Source of the DNA: Hydrangea macrophylla
Lineage: Eukaryota; Streptophyta; Magnoliopsida; Cornales; Hydrangeaceae
Direction of reading: 5' to 3'
Length of the DNA: 64,000 nucleotides
Assembly: GCA_033977485.1 (NCBI GenBank)
Contig: CM066995.1
Coordinates: forward strand, 46,001,736-46,065,735
A program made the translations under genes and the position numbers. The notes under the pieces were generated by a model that saw only the letters and a list, made by a program, of their open reading frames with translations, had not been told where the DNA came from and did not search any database. Shown here in pieces: positions 34,686 through 45,482 of the stretch; position 1 is the stretch's first letter, and every line of letters starts with the position of its first letter.

Positions 34686-35703
34686 ATATGTGTTCCAAAT
34701 TTGAGACTAATTTGGGGCTAATATTTGATTAGGGTTTGATTAGTTATGCAGATCTATTCTACACTCTTTCTACTTAGTTTCGTATATAGGCTCCGCACAT
34801 ACAGAACTACACACTCCAAACCTTAACCCGAGTGCTGATCGATAAATTTCCTCTGCAATTTCTTTCATAATCAGAATTGGTTGTATGTCTCTAAGCATGA
34901 GAACTTCGCATTGATTTAGATTTACATGTATGCCTTGTGGTGAATTTTAATTTAGGTGTAAATTTCCTAACTTTAAAATTGATTAAGTCTTACTGATCAA
35001 AATACTCTTCAAAACTATAAGTTTACACAACGGTAACTCAACCTTAGTTAGAAAATGAATAATGACAGAAATTGGTCTCATTAGCTTTCCATATCCATCT
35101 TGAGTGAGTAATACATTCTCCACCACTTTAGTGGATGGCCAATTTCTGTCAGCCTTCATACGCAATTGTCAACTCTTAAGTAACAATGGCATATTCAATT
35201 TCATGTCTGAATCAAGAACTACATTAAGGTGCCCCTTAGTAGACTTATACTTCAATTTGGACAGTCTAGTACTCATGATTCCTAGTAACTGATTTCATTT
35301 GCGATTGTCACTTTTTCTGATGCTTCCTTCCAATTACTTACATCATAAACGTCTTTTCTAACCTTTAATGATTTCAGCACATCTCATAGCCTATAAAATT
35401 TATTAACATTGCTCATTTAACACGCGGCAAGTCCCCCATGACTTGTCGTAATGTGTGTGCCCTTGTTGGGACAGTGAGTGGGAAGGGGGCAGTCCCTTCT
35501 CATAGCTGTTGGGTGTTCCCCCGCGAACCCCATTTAATTTGAACTGTTGAAATTATATATTGATTGTGTTCCTTGCCAGGATTATTTTCTTTGCAGGTGA
35601 CCCTTCCCTACCCCTCCTTTCCCTCTTCTATTTTCTGGGCATACCCAATTTTAAAGCCCCCATATTCATTTTTTTTCTTTTTCACCTAACTTTTTAAACA
35701 AAT
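34686..35703. other. Outer-element DNA right of the nested insertion, with env leader
   Basis: 34691-35400 matches nothing I recognise; short ORFs here lack known domains. 35400-35703 is leader-like before the env-position ORF, with acceptor-like sites TTCCTTGCCAG and TTTTCTTTGCAG near 35578 and 35597. Confidence 0.4.
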
Positions 35704-36637
35704 ATGACCAAGCGACCTGTTAAATTAGCCTCATCCTCCCAACCTTCCCAAAAGAAATTGAAAGGCAAAGAAAAACTAACCGACCCCCCCACGCCGTGAC
35801 CCTCCACCTGACGACCCAAACCCAAACGAACTCGGCCCTAAATATGCCAACCGCAGCCTAAACTATGAGGCCGCTATCGACGCTGACTACTTCGCGTCAG
35901 ATAAGGTTACCAAGTGGGGCCATAATAACCTCACTGCCCAAAAATTTGCCCAACAGCTCTATTTTAGAAACCCCAACCTAATTAGTTACCCACGCCTCGT
36001 CCGCCTGCTTTACCAAAACCTTCGTTACCATAAATAATCTCTTAGCCAACATGTCTATCTGTCCATAACCATAGACGGCCGTGACATCACCCTTAACCCT
36101 AACAATATCGCCAAGGCCCTCCAAACCCCCTCCCATTCATACAAGGTCCGTAAACTTAATGTTTTATCCAAAGCCCACTCCTTCATCCACATTATCCAAG
36201 ACATGTGTGGCGGCCGATCTGGGTCGGGACAGTTTATACGACGATTTCATATGCCCCGCCAAATGTCGTTTGTCAACCATGTCTTCAAAAGAAACCTGCA
36301 CCCCCTTGGTCATGAGCAAGAGCAGACCAAAGAAATCCACCATGCCCTCCACGCAGTTTACCGCGGAGACTGGTTTCACCTAGGTCTTGTGATTATAGAG
36401 GGCATGCATCTCTCCGTCCATGCCATTGACCATACTGTCAACTCCAAACTCCTCTTGCCTTACCCACACACCATTACTGCCATTCTCCTGGCCAAGGCCT
36501 TCCCTATTCCACCTGATGAGCCGATAGATGGACGTATCCCAGAGTTCGCTTCTGCCGATTGGAAGTTGAGCCTGGATCATCTAGATTTAGAGGTGAGGAG
36601 GGCTCGAGAGCTGGCTCAGGCACGTCGAGAGTAGGAG
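35704..36637 (+). pseudogene. Env-position ORF of the outer element (decayed)
   Basis: An ATG at 35704 opens a lysine-rich start (MTKRPVKLASSSQPSQKKLK) and stops at 35797-35799, after a run of seven C's that probably hides a frameshift. In the next frame the sequence continues (YFASDKVTKWGHNNLTAQKF, RLVRLLYQNLRYH), meets a TAA at 36035-36037, and runs on (SITIDGRDITLNPNNIAKAL, then YRGDWFHLGLVIIEGMHLSV) to a TAG at about 36634. Layout and position match the env-position ORF of the inner element and the plant transposon-protein domain, but identity is low. No signal peptide is visible. Confidence 0.6.
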
Positions 36638-37677
36638 GTGCAACGTCCACCTCCGCCGGAGGATACCCCTTACGCTTAGACTTATGGGGACGTTTGTGCA
36701 TTCCGCAGAGAGACCCTTTGGCTCCAGTCCTATATGTGTTCATATTTCTAGCTAGCCCACCCAGACCAGTTGGACGACATTCTAGCCCAGGGTGAGGCTA
36801 CTTACCAGTTTGCTTTTCCGCAACCGACGCAGTAGGTGGCTTAGGAGTAGGGCGAGGTGCCGGGTGATGAGGAGCGGACTGGAGATGATGGAGATGATGG
36901 AGGAGACGGGAGTGACGGAGCTGGCGATGGTGCTGGTACTACGGGGCAGGGGAGTACAGGGTTGGAGATTGTGTTGGTGGAGGTTGAGGATGATTGATGT
37001 GGGTTGGGTATTATACTAACATTTGTTTTTGATTTTTTGTATTTGGTTGGGTGATTTAGACATTTTCGGACTTCTGGCATGTATATTATTATTTTAATTC
37101 ACTGCTTTTCTATTTTTGTTCCTTTTGGTTAGTATTAGGATATTGATGTACCCGGCTTCGACTAGTTGAGTTTATTTTCTGTCTTTCTTTTCATTTCTAT
37201 CATTTGGATCTGTAATTAATTTAGTTTTGCACTTTTCCTTTTCTTTTGTGGTTTGATTATAGTTTTGAAATTTTTATTCGTCGCACTGTTTATGTTTCTA
37301 CATATTGATTATGTGTCCACATTCCTAGTTAGCTATATAATGATTAAACTTATTCACTTATGCAATTGTCATACATTTTCTTAATACCGAGCAATTTCCA
37401 AGCCCATTGCACTATAATAGGAATCTCTTAGGTTCAGGTTTGGGGGTAATATGCCAAAATTCTCATTGGAATTAAAATTTAAAAATAAAAGTGCATAAGT
37501 TAAAATTTAGATCATTCTTGATACACATTCTCGAAATCAATAATGTTAATTTCGTTTCTAATTATAATAACTCGGTCTAATAAAGTTTCAGTTGTGACTT
37601 ATTTTTGGTTTCAGGATTATAGCTCCCACATATCCATATAGCTTCCCTCGTTCCTCATATCTCATTGTCATCTCATT
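36638..37677. other. Spacer between the two downstream ORFs of the outer element
   Basis: It includes frame-shifted remnants (36640-37010) that may be the decayed C-terminus of the env-position protein, then AT-rich DNA. A polypurine-like tract, GGTTCAGGTTTGGGGGTAA, lies at about 37431-37449. Confidence 0.5.
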
Positions 37678-38340
37678 ATGATGGACCATCCTATTTCTCC
37701 TCCTACTTCACCTTATAGGTCTTTGAGTCTGTTGAGTCGTTATTCCGACTCTAGCTCATCCTCTGATATCACTATACCGAGTCCTAGGGTAGCCAAACAT
37801 CATGGTCCATTCGGTCATCCCGGTTGGTTCCGTCGCTGTCCTCGTGTCCCCATTCATGTTTGTTCTGATTCTTCGAACACCGAGGATGACCTCTTTGGCG
37901 ATAACCCTACGATCCTTGATGGCCCTTATGGCGTTCCACCTACATCCTCTGAGTCTTCTTCTTCTTCGGATTCGGCCAATTATTCGACTGATGATGATGA
38001 TGTGGTCAAGGATGATGCGGGTGTTATTTTGAGTTTAGCTGTCGTGTCTTTAAGTGATCCTATTTCAACTGATGTACCTACACCCGAGGTCACCTATCCA
38101 TATAGGGACCTACCTGATTTTGTGTCGGACGTTATTCGACAACGTCCGGGTCACCCTGACTGGTCACCTGAGGACATTGCTTCGATATTTGCCCCTTATG
38201 CCGGTCCTGTGGATCACGTGGTTGATTTAGGACCTGGTACCGCTGATGAGGATGAGATAGTTGTGGGTCCAGAGTTGCCTGTTGAGGATGAGGATGAGGA
38301 GTATGTGATGTCGTTCGACCCTGCTGAGCATCCGGAGTGA
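37678..38340 (+). CDS. Acidic serine-rich ORF of the outer element (220 aa, unknown function)
   Basis: An uninterrupted ORF with ATG at 37678 (MMDHPISPPTSPYRSLSLLS) and TGA at 38338-38340. It is proline/serine-rich at the start, contains serine runs (DSSSSSD, ESSSSSDS) and several aspartate/glutamate stretches (DDDDVVKDD, VEDEDEEYVMSF). No signal peptide, membrane segment or known domain is seen. It remains open although every other ORF of this old element is broken. It lies between two polypurine-like tracts (37431-37449 and 38480-38495). It could be a true second downstream gene or a low-complexity stretch in which stops are rare. Confidence 0.45.
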   Translation: MMDHPISPPTSPYRSLSLLSRYSDSSSSSDITIPSPRVAKHHGPFGHPGWFRRCPRVPIHVCSDSSNTEDDLFGDNPTILDGPYGVPPTSSESSSSSDSANYSTDDDDVVKDDAGVILSLAVVSLSDPISTDVPTPEVTYPYRDLPDFVSDVIRQRPGHPDWSPEDIASIFAPYAGPVDHVVDLGPGTADEDEIVVGPELPVEDEDEEYVMSFDPAEHPE

Positions 38341-40461
38341 GAGCTGGTTGATTGGTACTTCCGAGCTGGAATGCCACCCGCTTCAAACGTTTTTCGTGGC
38401 ACGGACGTCCTGGTCATCTTCTATGCGGACTATATCCATGTCATTATCATGTTCCCACCTGCATAAGGACATGCAGTGATTTGGTTTGGGGGAGAGTATT
38501 ATGGATATTTTTCGTTTATTTTAGTTGTAGTCGTTTATTTTGTTTCGCTTATTTTTAATTGTTATTTTGTTTAGGAATTTTTCAAATTGTTCGATATTTC
38601 CTTTACTTTCGTTTATTTGTTATTGGTTATTCTTTTCATTCGTTGTAAAGAACAAAATTAAAAATAAAATAAAAAAAAATACATTTTAGTCTAGTAGTTT
38701 TAATAATAATAAAGTACATTTTCTAATATGTTGTTCTTAATATCGTTCAATGTTGCATTATTTCTTGTGTAATTAGATTTCATTGAAATTTGAGATTAAG
38801 AGAGTTTGTAATCCGATGTCTATCGAAGCTATAAAGGTATGTCTTGAGAACTATATATCAGTAGAATCATTGTTTTATATCTTATACTTGCATATCTTGT
38901 TGTACAGCACGTAGTCATGTGGATACATGTTGATATTGAATTATAATTTAACTTGGATTTCTAGATAGCAAGAGTGTGGAGACTAAACCCAGTGAGCTTT
39001 AGAGCCTTTCATCCTTTTTGAGGGTTTTAAATTTACGTTTATCGAATCTCATTTGACATAGCGCATTATTTCATTGATTAGTCTCAATATTTCTTTATTT
39101 TGATTGAAAGTCGAGTTAGTATTGTCATTACCATGTTTAATGATAATAAATAAATAAAAAAATCTATTTCCTTTGACAGCGTAACATTGAAGAATCATGT
39201 GACTTTAGAAAATGATATTAGGCCATCTGTCTTAACAAACCTTTTTGACCTTTGACTTACCTTATAATATAATTTATATCCCTTGTTAAACCTTTGAGCC
39301 TTATAACAAAAATTTTCATTGTTCACCTATTATCCTACACACTCTGATATGGAGTTCGCCACTATAAATATATTACCTAACACATGTCAAAGAGTAATTG
39401 AAGAATAGTTTTTATAAAGAAATCAGGCTAATAACAACTCATGTAAAGTGGAGAATTGAGTGGAAAAGGTATAAAAAAAAAAGGGAGGAAAAAAAAAGAG
39501 ATTGGAAAAAGGATTGAAAAAAAAGGAGATGAATCTCTTGAAAAAAAAAATTCTATAAAGAAAAAAAAAGGAAAAAAGAAAAAATAATAAATAGTCGTTG
39601 TAGTAAAGCCCTTGTGTTACAAAAATTAAGGCTATTCCTATCTACTTGAGCACTCTTTGAATCCCTTTTTACCTTTCCTTTCTTAGCTATAACCCTTGAC
39701 CAACATTACAACCCTTGTAAAGTCCTAGTTGATTCTAGGGAAACATGATTTGAATATGGAACCGACAGAAAAAGGGAATATAAGCATGGTACTAATAATA
39801 TTTACTTGACGATCGATATCTATTTCATGAGACTATTTTTTCTGTCGTGCTGTACGTTGTTCCGTGTCATATGCGAGGTTTATTTGCTTTTTATATAATC
39901 ATCTCCTTCGCATATATCCGAGTGATTGCACCTGTTTCCGAGTGATTTTATTTTAGAGTGTAATTAACAACGTGAGATTTGTAGTCGAGGCATCACTAGA
40001 TAATTATCCGATTTATATTCCAAGTTCAAAGTTATTGTATATCCACTTGATTACTATTCACACACATGCGAATCTTCGATATGTTCTATTGATTCTGTTG
40101 ATATATGTTTTCGGAGTACTTTCATGATTTGGGTAGATGTATGATTATGTTGCCCTTGATAATTTAAAGTTTTATTTGAAATTAGTTTATCAAGGAAGAT
40201 GTTGATGTTGAAATATTGAAATTTTAAATAAAATTTTTCTTTTAAGAGTTAATAAAGATGGTTGTGGGTGACTTGTTGACGAGAACCCTCACAAGACTTC
40301 ACTCGTCCGACTAGGGACACCTTGGAGGTTTAAAAGGCTTGTTGCACAGGCTAAGTGCAATCGTTATCCATGCAAAAATGGATTAGGAATTTTTAATATT
40401 AGTAGTTTTATTTTTTCTTTTCTTTTTGCTCGAGGACTAGCAAAATGTAGGTTTGGGGGTG
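38341..40461 (+). other. 3' non-coding region of the outer element
   Basis: A long AT-rich tail with an A-rich patch (39465-39590) and a polypurine-like tract TTGGTTTGGGGGAGAG (about 38479-38494). A conserved block (40281-40363) and GAGGACTAGCAAAATG then lead into the final polypurine tract GGTTTGGGGGTG (40450-40461). No gene is recognised. Confidence 0.6.
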
Positions 40462-41785
40462 TGATCGGGAGAGAACAAATCCTAATTATTCACCTTAATT
40501 CACATTTGTTAGTCGTTTTTATCATGTTTTTGTATAATTTTACTCTGTTTTCCACTTTTGTCAGGTTTTAGAAGAAAGTATGGATTCCAGTTTAAATGGG
40601 GTTGAAAAAGCAAGAAGAAGGAAGTTGAAAAAGTCACTTCGCGCGAACGGCCCGTTCGTGCGAGAATCCCGGATATCGCTCGCGCGACCTTCCAGAATCG
40701 GGCTCGCGCAATCCCTACAGAAAATATAAAACGCATATTTTTAAGTGCTGAAGACCCCAGTGTGGACGAAATTGCCTAATTAAGTCCAGAAAGCAATTTA
40801 CAGCAGTTTTAGTCGGATTAGGTTTAGAAAAACCTTCCTAATCTCTCTAAAACTATATATATCTCATTCTATATCAATTAAGGGGTTACACATTCATTCA
40901 TACATCAACTTTGAAGGAAAGAAGAGGAGAAGATCTAGCTTGAAGGTCTCTAATGGCAACCATCAACTCAACCTTCATGCTTTCATCAATCATGCTCAAC
41001 TAAACTCCTATTCTAGAGTTTCAATGAAACCCTAGCTATATAAAGGGGGAATTCTATGCTTTCTTATTTTAGGACTTTATGAATTGGATAGTAATTGTAT
41101 GTTGGTGGATTATTTATATATATTCAGTTTTTAATAATAATAATCAAGAGTATTTTGGATCTATTCTTGTCTTAGATTTTTCCTTATACTTATTGAACTC
41201 AATATTCTTTGATTTCTGTGATTGATAAGAGTATTTATATACAATAGTGCTTCTATGATTGTGATGTTTACATCTTTTATAATTCATGCCTAGAAAATAT
41301 GAGTTATGCTACACCCTAGTTATAGGTAGATAATTTATGTGAACCGAAGATGAGTTATGCTTAGATTAAGCTAGCAATATCCTCTTGTTGATACTATTGG
41401 GCTTGTAGCTATGATAGATTGTGACTATCCAAACATAGAACTTAAAATAGGAAGTATAGACCTCCGATGCATAGTTAGTGGTGGATTTGCAATCCTAGAT
41501 CTCATCCATGCATATTTTAAACAATCTTGAATTTTGCAAAAGTTTACTTAAATTCAATCTCATATTTTATTTCCATAAATTCGTAGTTTAATTTCATAGT
41601 TTAATTAATAGTAGTAGCTAAATTCACAACCAAATCAAACTTCCGTTTTTCAATAACTAAATAGATTTAGATTTTATTAATTAAAGGATAAAAATAAACA
41701 ATCTCTGTGGGTTCGACCTTTACTTACACATTACAAATCATTAGAAAGTAGAGCATACTTTTATATCTTGATTTTGACAAGATCA
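40462..41785 (+). repeat. 3' LTR of the outer Athila-type element
   Basis: Begins TGATCGGGAGAGAACAAATC and ends TTTTGACAAGATCA, followed by the target duplication GTTAT. It is colinear with 14869-16177. Confidence 0.92.
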
Positions 41786-41790
41786 GTTAT

Positions 41791-42159
41791 TTGGAAGACA
41801 GTTTCAATTTCAAAATAGTAGGCTAAAACTTTAACTGGGGATATGCAATAAAAACTTAGAAATCACAGCTTATGTAAACTAATCTTAAACGGGCAAAGTT
41901 ATCTAGATGGGTTATTTTTCCATTTATGGCCAAAAATATCTATGTATCTATAGTTTATGACAATTTAACATGTTTATATACTATGGCTATATTGGGCTCA
42001 AGAGATTACATATTCGAAATAAGAATCTAATTATGTGGATTGTCAAACTATGCCTTTTGTCATAAAAAAAACACCTAGCATACTCAAACAATTCATATGA
42101 CAAAGTTTACATTTCAAATATGCTTTTATATATATTTCTATCCACTAATGGACAGGTAA
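41791..42159. other. AT-rich spacer, nothing recognised
   Basis: No ORF, repeat or RNA feature could be supported here. Confidence 0.5.
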
Positions 42160-42260
42160 TTGTGTAGTGGCAAAGTGGTGGGGACTGGGCGCCGAATAAC
42201 CCACGTCCGCAACGGGTCACTGTTCGAACCTGGCTACTGCCCAATTGCCTTTTTATTTTT
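42160..42260 (+). mobile_element. tRNA-derived SINE-like unit
   Basis: TGGCAAAGTGGTGG (about 42178-42191) resembles a polymerase III A box, and GTTCGAACC (42222-42230) a B box, at a spacing normal for tRNA-derived SINEs. The rest does not fold into a cloverleaf I can defend. A 14-bp palindrome AAACGACGTCGTTT follows at 42270-42283. Confidence 0.5.
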
Positions 42261-42399
42261 CTTTAAACCAAACGACGTCGTTTCATATCAAACTTGACAC
42301 ACTTGATATGACCCTGACTAGTGAAAGTTTATTTTCTAATAAAGAATAACTCTGCGGTCTTAAATGCCAAATCATTTTCAAATTGTACAAAAGTTGTGT

Positions 42400-42836
42400 G
42401 ATCTAGTTTTAGTTTTGCATATTCCCAATTCTTTTAAATCGTTTCTTCCTAGTTAATTAATATTTCCTGTTTTTAGTAGCTTTGCTTAAATATTTGTATT
42501 ATTTTCATTTTTGCTATAATAATATCCATAAAGTCATTTGATGTAAATTTAGCTTTTATTTCTTTTTTTTTTCTTTTCTTACTAGTATCTTAGTTAATTT
42601 ATTTTGCACTGTTAAAATATTTACCGTAAACTATTTAGGAAAAAATAGCTTTTAATTAGTTTCAATGCAAACATATAAAAACTAGTAGTTTAGTTAAACC
42701 ACACAAAAATCCACTATCTTTTATTTTCTTTTTAGTGACAAAATAGTTACTACCTATCTTTGTTTTCCGTTCCCTATGGGTTCGACCTGGACTTCTAGAA
42801 CTTTATTACTTGTACGATCACATACACTTGGGTGTT
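42400..42836 (+). repeat. U5-like fragment of an Athila-type LTR
   Basis: CCCTATGGGTTCGACCTGGA, ATTACTTGTACGATCAC and ACACTTGGGTGTT (42773-42836) match, on the opposite strand, the end of the LTR at 53840-55436. No matching internal region follows. Confidence 0.5.
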
Positions 42837-43177
42837 GATAAGAAAATGCGTCAGTAGGATGTCGTCAGTAGACTAAGTCAATATACGCATACCGCAACCC
42901 ACATTATACGATCTTCGCGATCACATTTCCCACGCACCAATCCTAAATAGTATCGACCTCTGTGGTCGATAGACCCACTACTATGCACGTCGGCTTCTCA
43001 ATTCGCTTAACAATATTATATCATCATTGTATAATTGGTTCTACTGTTCAATGCATTAGGGCCATTATTCAACGTGTGTATTATTCTAATACTGCTTCTA
43101 CCAATCATCGTGTGATAATATACCACGTAACATTTCATCAGATATAAACAAACTAAACCTTTAACATTCTGATATAT

Positions 43178-43340
43178 TCGATCGATTGAAGTCATTTCAA
43201 TCGATTGAGGAAGATAAGGTTCGATCGATTGAACTAAGTTCGATCAATTGAGGGAAAAAAAAGTTCAATCTATTGAGGACTATTTGATCGATTGAAGTTT
43301 GTTTGTGTTCAATCACTCAAAATCTGTTGATCGATTGAAC
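43178..43340. repeat. Palindrome array, TCGATCGATTGAA type
   Basis: About seven copies of the diverged motif (TCGATCGATTGAA, TTCAATCGATTGAG, TTCGATCAATTGAG and variants), spaced irregularly. Confidence 0.8.
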
Positions 43341-43781
43341 GTTGGTTTTCTTCCTAAACTGAACTGAACCATTCACGTACATTCGTGGTCCATTCTATCT
43401 TGCCAAAACATATATATAACTACGCATCTACACTACTAAGTGAGTATAGGCACTCACCGGTAAAGACGGTAATGCCGGCGACATGTGGGGTGGCTGCGAG
43501 TTCCTCGGTGAGCTTTCTGTCTTCTTTCTCCTTCTCTTTCTCTTTCTCTGTCTTCTCTCTTCCTCTCCTTCTGTTCCTTCTTCTCTTCTCTCTTCTAGTC
43601 CAAGAGTGTGTGTGTGTGTTTGTGAGTTGTGTGTATATATATATATCCGGTGTGTGTGTATATATAATTTGTATATATATCTCTCTCTAAAACTCAGCAA
43701 CCCAAATGAGTGTGTGTGATAGATATATATAGGGAGGGGGAGGGTGTAGGTGGGATCTGCGTACACTAATAATAACAAGTT
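43341..43781 (-). promoter_or_regulatory. Candidate minus-strand promoter and leader exon between palindrome arrays
   Basis: On the minus strand there is a TATATATA box (43723-43730), then TG and GA-rich leader DNA, then a GC-richer stretch (about 43510-43460: AAGCTCACCGAGGAACTCGC) ending in a GTGAGTGCC donor near 43460. I do not recognise a protein and no in-frame ATG is certain. Confidence 0.3.
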
Positions 43782-43973
43782 TAATCGATCGAAGTGAGTT
43801 TGATCGATTGAGAACAGGTCGATCAGGGTTTGGTCACTTATGGTGGATTCAATCGCTTGAGAAAGGGTTCCACGTCATAATTCAGGTCGACAGCTTTTCA
43901 AGCGATCGAAGTAGGTTCGATCGATTGAAGAAACATAAGTTCGATCGCTCGAAGGACGTTTGATCGATCGAAG
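43782..43973. repeat. Palindrome array, ATCGATCGA type
   Basis: Roughly eight copies or half-copies (AATCGATCGAAG, TGATCGATTGAG, AAGCGATCGAAG, TTGATCGATCGAAG). The gap to 43178-43340 is about 440 bp. Confidence 0.8.
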
Positions 43974-44039
43974 TTAAAAATACATGAAATGTAAATACAA
44001 GTGTACTAAATCTTATTTATATCAACAAGGGTATAAAAG

Positions 44040-44330
44040 TATAATGAAAATATAAGGTATTACATCACACTACAACCTTTTGAACTTTAACCTTGGAACT
44101 ATAACATAGTATAAAATTTCACATCACAACTTTTGAAGCAAGACACATGAGTGTTAAATTTTACACTACAACCTCTTGGACCACAACCTTTGAACCACAA
44201 CATAGTATACAATTTCACTCCACAACCTTTGAACTAAGAGCATTAATGTTAAATTTAACACTACTATACTAGGAATACATTTAACACTGTCTTATCACTA
44301 AAAATAAGTCTACAATGAATTCATATGACA
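44040..44330 (+). repeat. Dispersed repeat shared with 7190-7483
   Basis: GTGTTAAATTTTACACTACA and ACAACCTTTGAACCACAACA phrases recur as in the left copy, on the same strand. Confidence 0.5.
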
Positions 44331-44405
44331 CTAGATCCAGTTTAACCCGAATCCAAATATATTATAAAAAAACAAAAAACAAAAGCCCAGATTTTTATTC
44401 ACTCA

Positions 44406-44741
44406 TCAATCTTCAACCTCAAATGCAGAGACCGGAACCGATCGTGAAATGCCAGTGGAGGTCCCAAATGTGATCATCCTAGAGGTAGGATCGTCTATGT
44501 AGATTTCAGAAATGGAGACCCAGATTAGGAGTTCATTGGTTTTTACACCTGTCAGCCTCCTCATCCGACGGTCATCCACAAACGTCGTCACCTCCGTCTT
44601 GTACGACATGTTTCGTCCAATCAGACTGAAATTGCGGTCCCTATGCTTCTTTCGCTTGCAGAGGGTGTTGCTATGGTGTGACCGGAGAGGAGGTCGAAGA
44701 GGCTGAGGGAGATTGAGAGAGAGCAGATACAGCGTTGCCAT
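44406..44741 (-). pseudogene. DUF538-like protein remnant
   Basis: An ORF of 111 codons with a good plant start context (AACAATGGC at 44741) after a CT-rich leader. Residues from about 40 on (SYKTEVTTFVDD, RRLTGVKTNELLIWVSISEI, YIDDPTSRMITF, SVPVSAFEVED) resemble the C-terminal half of plant DUF538 proteins, small secreted or cell-wall-associated proteins of unclear biochemical role. The first 40 residues do not look like the family's normal N-terminal half, and the length is below the usual 140-180, so a deletion or frameshift near the start is likely. Family assignment is from memory. Confidence 0.5.
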
Positions 44742-44797
44742 TGTTGTTGAGCTTTCTCTCTCTAAACAAAGACTAGTAGAGAGAGACAGAGGGGGGG

Positions 44798-44801
<4 letters not shown>

Positions 44802-44848
<47 letters not shown>
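44802..44848. repeat. (AG)n microsatellite in the DUF538-like leader
   Basis: An uninterrupted AG run preceded by ten G's. On the minus strand it is a CT-rich tract just upstream of the ATG at 44741. Confidence 0.85.
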
Positions 44849-44850
<2 letters not shown>

Positions 44851-44999
44851 ATTGACTGGAAAACAATTGTGTAGAGAGAGAGAGAGACCTTGTAGATGGA
44901 TATAGGATATGATTTCTTCTCATTTGGGAATTTGGTTTGAAATTTGAAACCCCCTAAAATATCGTCGTGATTGGGGGGGGTGGGGGGAATGAGGTTGTT

Positions 45000-45435
45000 T
45001 GTGCCAGAATGAAGGGGTGGGGTTATTAATCACAGTTTTAAATGGGAAATGAAAAGGGTAGTTTGGTCCAGATTTGTGGTGTGGACTTCAGACTAAAATA
45101 TTTCATGGGTTGGACCTATTGCAAGAAACTTAGAGTAAAATGTACCGTATACTAATTAACCCTAAATTTAAATAGGGACATTGGGATGGAACATTTGTCA
45201 AAAATAGTGTGCTTTCTTAGAACAATAATAAATTTGTTTTAACACTTGAAAATTCCCATATTTTTAACCTTATGACTCTATAAAATTATATCAAAGACAA
45301 AGCTTTTACCCTCTTCTAAGACATGCCACATGACACCTTCTCTTTTTCTTTTTTCTTTTTTTCCTTTTTTTTGGTTTTTTTTTTTTGTTATTTATTTTTT
45401 TGTTTTTTTTTAAAATTTATGTTATAATGGCTCTA

Positions 45436-45482
<47 letters not shown>

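Larger units (their letters stand above)
14869..41785 (+). mobile_element. Outer Athila-type Ty3/gypsy retrotransposon, interrupted by a nested element
   Basis: Two long LTRs (14869-16177 and 40462-41785) begin TGATC and end GATCA. They are flanked by the same 5 bp, GTTAT (14864-14868 and 41786-41790), which proves a single insertion. A primer-binding site follows the 5' LTR and a GGTTTGGGGGTG polypurine tract precedes the 3' LTR. Gag, protease, RT and RNase H remain but are full of stops. Integrase is cut short at about 21240. Downstream lie an env-position ORF and an acidic ORF. The element grew to 26.9 kb because a 13.3-kb element inserted at 21414-34685 in the opposite orientation. LTR differences and coding decay make it clearly older than its guest. 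Confidence 0.92.

Noticed and set aside
42160..42260. A true tRNA gene
   Set aside because: Box A and B-like motifs are present but no full cloverleaf could be built; SINE-like origin is more likely.
43428..43778. 116-codon minus-strand ORF
   Set aside because: Low-complexity (Arg/Lys/Glu and Thr/His runs) from GA and TG repeats, with no ATG-supported domain.
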